NCBI RefSeq assembly: GCF_900108105.1
Contig: NZ_FNUR01000004.1
Location: 197,781 to 261,780, forward strand
Length of the DNA stretch: 64,000 nt
Origin: Butyrivibrio sp. Su6
GTDB lineage: Bacteria > Bacillota > Clostridia > Lachnospirales > Lachnospiraceae
Direction: 5' to 3'
Below, in pieces: positions 16,918 through 24,679 of this stretch (position 1 is its first letter; each line of letters starts with the position of its first letter). The notes below the pieces were generated by a model. It did not search any database. It was not told the DNA's origin and saw nothing but the letters and a program-made list of their open reading frames with translations. Both the position numbers and the translations under genes were made by a program.

Positions 16918-18020
16918 TGAGAAAAGTCGGAATAAATATGGAGCGGGTAAAAATAGAAAACCGCTCCCTGATACTTAAATGCATAAATAACAATGGCCCC
17001 ATATCAAGGAAAGATATTGCCAGGATAACCGGCCTTACTGCTGCTTCTGTGACTCAGATCACAACAGGCCTTATATCCGAGGGCGCTCTAATTGAACTCG
17101 GCTCTATAAGCGAAAGCCAGGGAACAGCCGGCAGGAAAAAGGTTCTTTTGGATCTTAACCAGAACTATGGCTATGTACTGGCTATAAATATTGAGTCTGA
17201 GCTCACAACAGTTGCCATTTGTGATGTAAAGGGAAATATTCTGGATAATGGCGCTCTTATCAGCTCTTTTGACACAGATAAAAAAGCTGCCCCCGAAAAA
17301 TTCCTTGAAGATGTCATTAAAAAAGCGGGCAGCCTTGTAGAGAAGCTCTCCGCCGGAAAGAGAGCTTTAATAAAATGCGTTAGTATCGGTATTCCAGGAA
17401 TAGTAGATAAAAAGAGAGGTTCCTCTGTCCATGCCTATGGAATCTGGGAGCATGAGGTTGAGCTAAAATCTGTTTTTGAAAAAGCCTTTAATCTCCCGAT
17501 TCTTGTAGAGAACAACGTTGATGCCCTTGCAACAGCAGAAATAATCTACGGCTACGGTAAAACCTTTGATTCTCTTTTGGTGATCAAGTGGGGGCCTGGA
17601 ATTGGCAGCACGATAGTGATCGATAACAAGGTTTATGAAGGCCGTCACGGAAAAACAGCCGAGCTTGGCCATGTAATCGTAGAAAAAAACGGCAAAAAAT
17701 GCAGCTGTGGAAAAAGAGGATGCCTTGAAACTCTTCTATCCGCCGAAGCTTTTTCAAAAATCGAAAGCAAAGAAAAACGAGACTATTCCATAGATCTTTT
17801 TGCAAGAAGTATAGTAAATACCTGCTCAATAATAGCCCCAAACAGGATAATCCTGTCGGGGCCACTATTTGCAGATAGTAAACTGCGCCAAAAGCTCATT
17901 TCCTATTGCAGTGAGTATGATCCGTCCTACAACGAAAACAGGATCCTATACACCTCACTTTCCGGAAAAGAAAACTACATCGGCCCAGTGGCTGTGTTTT
18001 TTAATGGCGTGATAAATTAA
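16917..18020 (+). CDS. ROK-family transcriptional repressor of the sulfoquinovose operon
   Basis: This is a 367-residue regulator with an N-terminal winged helix (ISRKDIARITGLTAASVTQITTGLI, shown here in part) and a C-terminal ROK sugar-kinase-like domain. The ROK zinc motif CSCGKRGCLE is intact, and the EHEVELK and GHVIVE segments fit the fold. The start overlaps the isomerase stop; a second possible start is the ATG at 16938. It most likely senses a sulfosugar and represses the operon through the palindrome at 9712-9736. No terminator follows the gene; the repeat island begins directly after it. Confidence 0.86.
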   Translation: MRKVGINMERVKIENRSLILKCINNNGPISRKDIARITGLTAASVTQITTGLISEGALIELGSISESQGTAGRKKVLLDLNQNYGYVLAINIESELTTVAICDVKGNILDNGALISSFDTDKKAAPEKFLEDVIKKAGSLVEKLSAGKRALIKCVSIGIPGIVDKKRGSSVHAYGIWEHEVELKSVFEKAFNLPILVENNVDALATAEIIYGYGKTFDSLLVIKWGPGIGSTIVIDNKVYEGRHGKTAELGHVIVEKNGKKCSCGKRGCLETLLSAEAFSKIESKEKRDYSIDLFARSIVNTCSIIAPNRIILSGPLFADSKLRQKLISYCSEYDPSYNENRILYTSLSGKENYIGPVAVFFNGVIN

Positions 18021-18103
18021 GGGAAGATAGGGTGACGCTTCTAATGACTTATTAAACATAAGGCACTTGAACTGTTACCTTACTTTGATAAGTTTAGATT
18101 GCG

Positions 18104-18309
18104 GCTGCGTACGCCACCATTGACTGAGCCTGAGGAAAACGCATTGGTCTGTGAGCCGACGGTGAGGATGATGGGAACAGTAGTTAGATTCATGCACCGT
18201 CGAATTCAGCATTTTAGCGTTTTCCTCAGAACCCGTCAATGGCAAGCACCTTCGGTGTGGCTTGGTTAAGGTGCCTCAGGATCCAATTCCTAGAACAGTA
18301 AGGGTGGCT
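18104..18309 (+). repeat. Left arm of the long inverted repeat, with nested foldback
   Basis: This arm matches the reverse complement of 19231-19437 at roughly nine of ten positions by eye. It contains three nested perfect stems: CCATTGAC (18117-18124) with 18235-18242, CTGAGGAAAACG (18130-18141) with 18218-18229, and CGACGGTG (18157-18164) with 18195-18202. A small CACC-TTC-GGTG hairpin follows. Mismatches between the arms largely spare these stems, suggesting that the fold is kept. Confidence 0.85.
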
Positions 18310-19105
18310 GCATTCAAGGATATGTGTGACTATATGCCCGCGGCTCCCAATGAAGAGAGCGAAGATTCCATTTTGGAAATATAGCCTGATTTTTGAACTT
18401 ACAACACCAGTCGACAAGGATTTTGACTTGTGGTTTTGGGCATATACAGCTTTTTTTAAGTTACCACACCATTATAAAGATGATTATATGTTTCAGTTCA
18501 CTGATCCAATGGATGTGGTAATCCATTTTTTCTCGTATATGCCCATTTTCACTTCCTGAAAAATATACCGATGGATGTGTTAACTTAAAAATATAGCTAT
18601 ATACCCATTTCACTGTGATGAGATAGGATAAATACTACAATTCTCCCGCTTTTATCCTATGATTCATTAAATCTCTCATTTGCCAAGTATAAATCGCCAT
18701 TCAATCTTTCCCACAAAAAGGCCGTCCTCATCAAAATTGCCATTTGTTTCCATTCGTTTTCAATTCCTCCATATTCAATTCATTCCATAAGTCGTGAAGA
18801 ATATTGGTTTGGGCATATAGCGCTTTGGAGAGCTTCCAGCCACCTCTTATTTCTTATAATTTGTCCTTATAGCACTTTTTTGCGATGCCAGCCACCCTCA
18901 TTAAAGTTCAAATGGGCATATAGGCCGATTTCAAGCCTTTGGCCACCCGTTAGAAGGGTGGCTGTGGACGGATAATTACCGTATATGCCCAGTCGCCTGC
19001 GATAAAAGCCTTGGTGAGGGGTGGCTGCAAGCCTGAAATCAGGCTATATGCCCAAAACCGATTTTATTACGGGTGGCCGAGGTATTGAAAACGAGCTATA
19101 TGCCC
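18302..19105. repeat. Array of conserved-end units (GGGTGGC...TATATGCCC), mostly 35 bp
   Basis: Units share the ends GGGTGGC(T/C)G and TATATGCCC around a variable middle. Same-strand units: 18302-18339, 18511-18544 (weaker), 18573-18606 (weaker), 18956-18990, 19019-19053, 19071-19105. Opposite-strand units: 18438-18470 (weaker), 18811-18845, 18863-18897 (weaker), 18914-18948. The last six by position are exactly 35 bp. Several middles can form a hairpin of their own, for example GCCTG-AAAT-CAGGC in 19019-19053 and TGGA-GAGCT-TCCA in 18811-18845. The function is unknown. Confidence 0.8.
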
Positions 19106-19230
19106 AAAGACAATGCTTTCGGCTCTTTAAACTTACCTATAGAGTAGACACATACAAACTTCCTTTAGCCCCACTTTCGTATGCAGTATGCTGCATACGA
19201 AAACTGGCGCGCCAGCGTTTTCTTGAAAGT

Positions 19231-19437
19231 AGCCACCCCTACTGTTCTCGGAATTGGAACCAGAGGCCCTTATACCAAGCCACACCGAAGGTGCTTGCCA
19301 TTGACGGGTTCTGAGGAAAACGCTACAATGCTGGTTCCGACGGTGCATGAATCTATCTACTGTTCCCATCATCCTCACCGTCGGCTCGCAGACCAAGGCG
19401 TTTTCCTCAGGTTCAGTCAATGGTGGCGTACGGAGCC
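19231..19437 (-). repeat. Right arm of the long inverted repeat, with nested foldback
   Basis: Inverted copy of 18104-18309, with the same nested stems and the same small hairpin. Its inner end, like that of the left arm, runs into the GGGTGGCT sequence that begins the array units, so arm and array are related. Confidence 0.85.
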
Positions 19438-19481
19438 AAGCATTTACCAATTTCTTAAGCTTTTACATAGAATAACAGGGA

Positions 19482-19520
19482 CGGTTCTAATGACTTGCTT
19501 TTAATAAGTCATTAGAACCG
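19482..19520. repeat. REP-like hairpin with GGGACGGTTCT head
   Basis: CGGTTCTAATGACTT (19482-19496) pairs perfectly with 19506-19520. It begins with the GGGACGG head also found at 32154, 51177 and 61435 in this window. Such sequences resemble the REP-type repeats mobilised by IS200-like transposases in Firmicutes, though none is encoded here. Confidence 0.6.
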
Positions 19521-19560
19521 CCCCCGGTGTCTTCTAACTCACTTACGCATATACAAAGAA

Positions 19561-19602
19561 AGAGCATTTAGGCAAGAAAAAAATCCCTTGCTTAAATGCT
19601 CT
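19561..19602 (-). terminator. Intrinsic terminator of the zinc-ribbon gene
   Basis: A 16-bp stem with one mismatch (AGAGCATTTAGGCAAG with CTTGCTTAAATGCTCT), followed on the minus strand by a T-rich stretch. It lies just after the stop of the gene at 19614-20372. Confidence 0.75.
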
Positions 19603-19613
19603 CAAAAAATACA

Positions 19614-20372
19614 TTACTCGTAACTGTATTCAGATAAACTTTCGACAATAACCGGATCATCGGCATTTATAATCTGATAATTATCTATATATACCTTCAC
19701 TACGCAGTAGTATGAAGGATCGGTGGCCATAGTCATTCTGTCAAAGCCAGCCGTAATAGCATATCCCTCACCTTCATCAAAAGTGTTATTTGGTACTATG
19801 CAGCTATGATAACTATTTACATAGCTGTCTTCAGAAGAAAGAGACACCCCATAGCTGTCAAAATCCTGGTATTTCCATTCGAGATCATCGCTTATGTCTA
19901 TATCAGTAAAAAGAGCTCCCTCTTTAACCTGGCACTCGATAACAGATGTTCCGGCTTCTTCAACCTGCTCATCATCTCCGGTATTACCGGTAAACTGCAT
20001 TATAATAAATGCAATAAGTCCAAAAACAAGCATTCCGGCGAACATAAAGCCATAGAGCTTAAAAAATGCAATGGTATTCTTGCTGTGTAGCTCAGAATCT
20101 ATCTTTCTCTGTTCTGATCTTACCTTTCTGGACTCACTCATCTGAGTGCCTGCAAAATCAAGAACTTCCTTAACAGCTCCGGTAACATCGATATTTACAT
20201 TATCAGCGTGCTCGATAGTTGCATATTTCACATTGTAATTGTTTATGGCCTTTTCAATCACAAAAGAAGTCCCGCAAAAAGGGCACTTTGCTTCCTCTTT
20301 CGTCTTATCAACCTCAACTGTTCCGCCACATTGTGTGCAAATAGCAGGAACCATTTTTACGTTATTATCCAT
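19614..20372 (-). CDS. Zinc-ribbon protein with one membrane segment
   Basis: I do not recognise a named family. The 252 residues begin with a zinc ribbon (CTQCGG ... CPFCG, residues 12-34), followed by a charged region, one hydrophobic membrane segment (about residues 110-130, LYGFMFAGMLVFGLIAFII) and an acidic extracellular domain of about 115 residues. It is organised like the protein at 24680-25444, which also has a ribbon, a charged linker, one membrane helix and an outer domain. It is probably a membrane-anchored sensor or envelope protein. It is a single gene with its own terminator. Confidence 0.72.
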   Translation of the reverse strand: MDNNVKMVPAICTQCGGTVEVDKTKEEAKCPFCGTSFVIEKAINNYNVKYATIEHADNVNIDVTGAVKEVLDFAGTQMSESRKVRSEQRKIDSELHSKNTIAFFKLYGFMFAGMLVFGLIAFIIMQFTGNTGDDEQVEEAGTSVIECQVKEGALFTDIDISDDLEWKYQDFDSYGVSLSSEDSYVNSYHSCIVPNNTFDEGEGYAITAGFDRMTMATDPSYYCVVKVYIDNYQIINADDPVIVESLSEYSYE

Positions 20373-20470
20373 AATTTTCCCCCTCAGCTATTATAGACTT
20401 AACACTATTATGTACTGGATGAATCACAATACTTTATACGAAAGATTTGATAATCGGGCACTATTTTCTA

Positions 20471-21643
20471 TCACTTTGCGGCTTCGTAGATCTTTTTAAC
20501 ATCGTTTGCATCAAGTGGCCTTATTCTTGAAAGCTTAACTGTCCCCTGCATGGTTGCGTCAAGGGATAAAGCCTCCAGATCTGCATCGGAAGGATCTATT
20601 CCAAGGTCCTTCAAACTTACAGGCATTCCAATGCTCTTAAAGAAATCTACTGTTTTTTCTATGCCTAAAAGAGCTGTCTTTTCCTCGTCACTTTCACAGA
20701 TTCCCCAAACCTTTTCGGCAAATCTTGCAAAACGAGGCACCGCACCCTTATACAGTTCTTTTGCCCAGGAACCCCAGACTGCTGAAAGGGAATCACCGTG
20801 TGTCACATCATAGCGGGCAGAAAGAGCATGTCCCAGCTTATGAACAGAAAAATCCTTTCCTCTTCCGCATTCCGTAAGATTGTTATGAGAAAGGCTTGAT
20901 GCCCAGAAAACTTCACACATAGCATTATAGTCAGACGGATCTTCCACTATTTTTTTGCCATTCTTAATAACTGTGCGTAGAAGTCCCTCAGCGATCTCGT
21001 CTGTCATATCACACTGAACATCCGGAATAAAGTATCTCTCCATTGTGTGCATCATTATATCTGTTACGCCGGCTGAGAGCTGGTGTTTGGGGAGAGTCAT
21101 TCCAAGGGCAGGATTTACGATTGCAAACCTGCATCTGTTGAAATCAGTGTTGATGCCCGCTTTCTTCCCCAGCTCTTCATTGGTCAAAACTGCAGAATCG
21201 CTCATTTCGCTGCCTGCAGCTGCAATTGTAAGGACAGCGCCCACCGGAAGAGATTTGGTAAGTGGAACCTTCCTTGTCCATAATGACCACAGATCCTGAT
21301 CGCTATTGGCAGTTCCATGTGCAATTGCCTTTGCCGTATCTATGGCACTTCCGCCGCCTACGCCGATTATCATGTCAGCGCCAAAAGATAATGCCTCTTT
21401 TATGCCATCTTCTGCATGTGCCAATGTAGGATTGGGCTTAGCGCCTCCAAATTCTTTATATTCAACGCCGGCATCGGCCAAAGACTTTTCTACTTTGCCA
21501 AGAAGTCCGCTCTTTATAACGCTTCCCTTGCCATATACAAGAAGTGCTTTCTTTCCATATTTACATGCAGTTTCACCGGTCTGGTTTTCTACATCTTTTC
21601 CAAAAATCACCTCGGTTGGTGCGTAAAACTTGAAATTTTCCAT
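20471..21643 (-). CDS. Iron-containing alcohol dehydrogenase (butanol dehydrogenase-like)
   Basis: This NAD(P)H-dependent, metal-binding alcohol dehydrogenase of 390 residues reduces aldehydes to alcohols. Marks are the cofactor loop GVGGGSAIDTAKAIAHG and metal ligands in DIMMHTMERYF and HKLGHALSARYDVTHG. It resembles the BdhA/YqhD group. A role in redox balance during fermentation is likely; the natural substrate is not visible. The neighbouring gene on the same strand (GH53) ends 50 bp upstream, so the two may be co-transcribed. Confidence 0.88.
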   Translation of the reverse strand: MENFKFYAPTEVIFGKDVENQTGETACKYGKKALLVYGKGSVIKSGLLGKVEKSLADAGVEYKEFGGAKPNPTLAHAEDGIKEALSFGADMIIGVGGGSAIDTAKAIAHGTANSDQDLWSLWTRKVPLTKSLPVGAVLTIAAAGSEMSDSAVLTNEELGKKAGINTDFNRCRFAIVNPALGMTLPKHQLSAGVTDIMMHTMERYFIPDVQCDMTDEIAEGLLRTVIKNGKKIVEDPSDYNAMCEVFWASSLSHNNLTECGRGKDFSVHKLGHALSARYDVTHGDSLSAVWGSWAKELYKGAVPRFARFAEKVWGICESDEEKTALLGIEKTVDFFKSIGMPVSLKDLGIDPSDADLEALSLDATMQGTVKLSRIRPLDANDVKKIYEAAK

Positions 21644-21692
21644 ATATTTCTCCTATTCGTGATACATCTGCTGACATTCTTTCTCGCCTTGA

Positions 21693-23030
21693 TTATTCTC
21701 TCATATACTTAAACACTTTCAGTGATTCAAGCGGATTTCCTTCAAAATCAAACATGGCCTGATTATCCCATGAACAGCCGCCATAGTATTTTCCGGCATC
21801 TTCAGGATCATAGTCTGAAGCAAAACTGCTGGCCCAGCCACTACCATATTTTTCCCAGATTGACGAATTGTCTGAAGAAGCAGGACCTACCGGAATCCAA
21901 GTGCCTTCCCAGTAGAATATTCCTTCGGCTCCAGCTTCATTTACATGCTTACAGATATCGTACAAAATAGATGCTTGTCCATCAACAGATACTTCATAGC
22001 CCTCTACTGCATCATTTGAACTAAAACTATTTCCAGATCCATCTCCATCTTCATTTGTATAAGCATATGATGTTTCAGCCAAAAAAGCCTTCTTTCCATA
22101 TCTCTCCTGTATCAATTCCAGAACACGGCTCATATTTTCCATGCTTCCATCCCAGAATGGATAATAAGACATTCCAATCATGTCAAAATCAAGGTCATTA
22201 TCAACAAGCTTGGACACAAGATCAAGGACATCTGCTTTATCTGTTATTCTCGTGTAGTGGACGACTATGCTCATGTCATTATCATATTCTTTAGAAACTT
22301 CCCTGACCGCCTTACTTCCGGATTTAAGAAGAGTAATGACATTTTCCAGTTTGGTTTCTCCGGACATTCCATAATTTATCTCATTTCCAACTTGAACCAT
22401 TCCTACATCGACACCAGCATCAAGCATCTGACTTAAGGATTCTTTAGTAAAGTCATAGAGTGCCTCGCTTTTTTCCTCAAGTTCCATGCCCTCCCACGCT
22501 TTAGGAGCATGCTGCCTTTTGGGATCTGCCCAGAAATCTGAATAGTGGAAATCAATGCAAACCTTCATTCCGTATTTGGTAGCTCTTTTTCCAAGTTCAA
22601 TGGCTGTAGGAACATCATTGTTACCTCCCCCGTAGCCATTACCGTCTGAATCATATGGATCATTCCACACGCGCAAACGAATATAATTTATCCCCGCTTC
22701 CGACAAAGTCTTGAATACATCCTGCTCCTGACCGTCAAATCCGTAGTATTTCACACCACTGTTTTCCTCTACAAGAACAGAAGATGCATCCATTCCTAAT
22801 ATAAAATCTTCTGGAAGATCTTTGATTGCCGTTTTCCAGTCTGTTTCAGACTCAGTGTTTTCAGAAGTATCGATAGAAGAATTCTCTTCTTCACTACTTA
22901 GAATTTGTGCCGATTCTTCTAATGTGCTGCTCTGTTTACCGGTTGGCTCACCGGCATTAGAACAACCCACCATCAACAACGCCACGCTAATAACGCAGCT
23001 CAATACTTTTCCCATCTTTCCTTTTTTCAT
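21693..23030 (-). CDS. GH53 endo-beta-1,4-galactanase lipoprotein
   Basis: A secreted, lipid-anchored enzyme that cuts beta-1,4-galactan side chains of pectin (arabinogalactan I). The signal peptide ends in the lipobox LMVGC (Cys23), followed by a Ser/Glu-rich linker to about residue 65. The GH53 domain follows: DFHYSDFWADPKRQ, the acid/base Glu in QVGNEINYGM and the nucleophile Glu in FLAETSYAY. The length of 445 residues suits a catalytic domain of about 340 plus the linker. It is expected to work at the cell surface in pectin use. Confidence 0.9.
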   Translation of the reverse strand: MKKGKMGKVLSCVISVALLMVGCSNAGEPTGKQSSTLEESAQILSSEEENSSIDTSENTESETDWKTAIKDLPEDFILGMDASSVLVEENSGVKYYGFDGQEQDVFKTLSEAGINYIRLRVWNDPYDSDGNGYGGGNNDVPTAIELGKRATKYGMKVCIDFHYSDFWADPKRQHAPKAWEGMELEEKSEALYDFTKESLSQMLDAGVDVGMVQVGNEINYGMSGETKLENVITLLKSGSKAVREVSKEYDNDMSIVVHYTRITDKADVLDLVSKLVDNDLDFDMIGMSYYPFWDGSMENMSRVLELIQERYGKKAFLAETSYAYTNEDGDGSGNSFSSNDAVEGYEVSVDGQASILYDICKHVNEAGAEGIFYWEGTWIPVGPASSDNSSIWEKYGSGWASSFASDYDPEDAGKYYGGCSWDNQAMFDFEGNPLESLKVFKYMRE

Positions 23031-23122
23031 TTTTTCCCCCTAAAATGTAGTCATTTTCAATCAACAGTATTAATTATATACATTTTTAGGGTGATTTTCT
23101 CATCAAAATGGCAATACAAAAA

Positions 23123-23150
23123 AATAAGAGGAGAAATGTCTCCTCTTATT
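23123..23150 (-). terminator. Intrinsic terminator after the small ORF
   Basis: A perfect 12-bp stem AATAAGAGGAGA / TCTCCTCTTATT with a 4-base loop, followed on the minus strand by a run of T. It ends the transcript carrying the 25-codon frame at 23156-23233. On the plus strand it also has a T run after it. Confidence 0.8.
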
Positions 23151-23155
23151 TTTGA

Positions 23156-23233
23156 TCACCTGTGAAAAGAACAAGTAATGTATCTTCTATTTCTTAATTT
23201 AATCATCATTAGGATTTTAAACAATGTATTCAT
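23156..23233 (-). CDS. Putative 25-residue small protein
   Basis: A short frame (MNTLFKILMMIKLRNRRY..., 25 residues) begins with ATG at 23233 after a strong GAGGAGG site. A TATAAT -10 box lies at about 23262-23267 on the same strand, and an intrinsic terminator follows the stop. These four signals fit a compact small gene. The peptide is basic with a hydrophobic start (LFKILMMI), which could contact the membrane. It lies between the ribokinase-like gene and the galactanase. I recognise no family; it could also be a leader or a small RNA with a chance frame. Confidence 0.45.
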   Translation of the reverse strand: MNTLFKILMMIKLRNRRYITCSFHR

Positions 23234-23294
23234 CTTCTATCCTCCTCAATTGTTTGATGATTAATTATACGAATGAATATACAGTTTGGCAGTT

Positions 23295-24194
23295 TTAGTT
23301 ATGATTATTTATTTGACCTACTACTTCCTCATAATCCGGAATTGATGAAGATGCCCCTACTCTTGATACTGCAATTGAAGCAGCCATAGCAGCCTGTTCC
23401 ATTGCGTCATTTTGACTTAAACCAGCTGCTATACCTGCGAGGAAATAACCAGTAAAGGTATCGCCTGCAGCCGTGGTATCAACAACCTTGCACTCAAAGC
23501 AAGGCTGAAAATAAGTGACGTTTTTATCCTGATAAAAAGCTCCATTACTCCCTAGCGTAAGGATTATTGCTGTGTCAGGATATTTTTGAGATAATTCCTT
23601 CAGAATTTTGTCCTTATCCTGTTCTCCCGTCAGCGCATTTCCTTCTACCTCGTTGAGAATCAGCCATGTCACTGATGACAGGTCAAGATTTCGCAACTCA
23701 TCATTCATAGGTGAAGGATTGAGCATTATTTTCATGCCCTTTTGTTTTGCTAGAGTCATAAGGTAATCAATGTCGTTTATTTCATTTTGAAGTACGAGAA
23801 CATCTCCCTCAGAAAAATCATCAATCACTTTATACATCTGATCTTTTGAATTTTCAAAATTGCTTCCTTTGAATAGGATGATCGCGTTTTCACCTTTTTT
23901 ATCTACCTGAATATTTGCGTGCCCTGTTGGAGAATCCGAGACTTCAATGTATCTGCAATCTACTCCGCTTTTTTCCAATGCTTCTTTTAAAAAAAGGCCA
24001 TCCTCTCCTATAGTTCCTGCATGGTAAACATCAGCTCCTGCCCTGGCAAGCGCAATTGACTGATTCAGACCTTTTCCACCCGGGAAAATATCCATCTTAG
24101 TTGAAGAAATGGTCTCACCCGGTGTGACAAAATGCTCTACCTGGTAAACTCTATCAATGTTTAATGAGCCATAGTTTAATATTTTTTTTATCAT
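23295..24194 (-). CDS. Ribokinase-family (PfkB) sugar kinase
   Basis: An ATP-dependent carbohydrate kinase of the PfkB/ribokinase family, about 299 residues. The N-terminal sugar-binding region reads FPGGKGLNQSIALARAGADV, close to ribokinase; the catalytic anion-hole motif is DTTAAGDTFTGYF. Ribose is the likely substrate from this similarity, but no ribose transporter or isomerase is adjacent, so the call is kept at family level. The ATG at 24194 is preferred, since GGAGGGA precedes it; the longer frame starts at 24206. Confidence 0.85.
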   Translation of the reverse strand: MIKKILNYGSLNIDRVYQVEHFVTPGETISSTKMDIFPGGKGLNQSIALARAGADVYHAGTIGEDGLFLKEALEKSGVDCRYIEVSDSPTGHANIQVDKKGENAIILFKGSNFENSKDQMYKVIDDFSEGDVLVLQNEINDIDYLMTLAKQKGMKIMLNPSPMNDELRNLDLSSVTWLILNEVEGNALTGEQDKDKILKELSQKYPDTAIILTLGSNGAFYQDKNVTYFQPCFECKVVDTTAAGDTFTGYFLAGIAAGLSQNDAMEQAAMAASIAVSRVGASSSIPDYEEVVGQINNHN

Positions 24195-24286
24195 GGTTCC
24201 CTCCATGTCATAATCCTCTGCTAAAACTATTAAATATAATCATAAACTTACGTTTTAATGTTTTCAATATTTTAAACTTTTGCAAG

Positions 24287-24314
24287 TTGTTGGCTCCCCT
24301 ATTTGTGGTATACT
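24287..24314 (+). promoter_or_regulatory. Promoter of the small zinc-ribbon gene
   Basis: TTGTTG (24287-24292), a 16-bp spacer and TATACT (24309-24314), about 43 bp before the start codon at 24357. Confidence 0.55.
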
Positions 24315-24356
24315 CAATCAGGAAAAAGCATTCTTTTCAAATACAGGAGGAAAATG

Positions 24357-24626
24357 ATGTATTACGTACCCGAGGGAACTACACTTGCTGGATTCTATGA
24401 ATGCAGCGAATGTGCTAATAGATTCTTATCAACAAAGATTGGCCCAAGTATCGTTTGCCCATACTGTGGCAAGGAGCCTGACATGGAAATAGGTCCTGAT
24501 GAGGAAATGCCGGTTGTAAAAGAAACAGCCAAGCTTTTGCAGGTTGTTGAGGGAAAAGAAGAAGTTGAACGCATGGATGCACTTCTATCCTTAGCTGTAA
24601 CCGGCGGAGATTATGATTGGATCTGA
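24357..24626 (+). CDS. Small zinc-ribbon protein
   Basis: I do not recognise the family. The protein has about 89 residues with one zinc ribbon (CSECANRF ... CPYCGKEP) near the start and an acidic C-terminal half that looks helical (VKETAKLLQVVEGKEEVERM). The AGGAGG site at 24345-24350 suits the ATG at 24357 better than the one at 24354. The next gene also begins with a zinc ribbon and follows 53 bp later on the same strand, so the two may form an operon. A regulatory or binding role through the ribbon is plausible. Confidence 0.7.
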   Translation: MYYVPEGTTLAGFYECSECANRFLSTKIGPSIVCPYCGKEPDMEIGPDEEMPVVKETAKLLQVVEGKEEVERMDALLSLAVTGGDYDWI

Positions 24627-24679
24627 TACATTAGATCTTTTACAGGATTGAAAATGTTGGGAATGTGGGGAAGCAAGCA

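Larger units (their letters stand above)
18021..19560. other. Gene-free repeat island (two inverted foldback elements around a 35-bp unit array)
   Basis: This stretch of about 1.5 kb has no convincing gene: the few open frames are short, lie across inverted repeats and have no ribosome binding sites. It holds two copies of a 206-bp element in opposite orientation (18104-18309 and 19231-19437), about ten units with conserved ends between them, a 12-bp stem at 19175-19202 and a palindrome at 19204-19215. The sequence TTCTAATGACTT occurs at both outer edges (near 18039 and 19485). No transposase is present. It may be a non-autonomous mobile element, a nest of such elements, or a structured transcript. 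Confidence 0.75.

Noticed and set aside
18302..19105. CRISPR array
   Set aside because: The conserved parts are at the two ends of each unit and the units occur in both orientations with irregular gaps. There are no identical full repeats or evenly spaced spacers, and no cas genes.
19231..19437. Known insertion sequence (transposase remnant) in the right arm
   Set aside because: Translation in all frames shows no transposase motif; the open frame on the minus strand mirrors the repeat and has low-complexity content.
18226..19504. Short open frames in the repeat island as genes
   Set aside because: They run across the inverted repeat arms in several frames, have no ribosome binding sites and no recognisable protein features.
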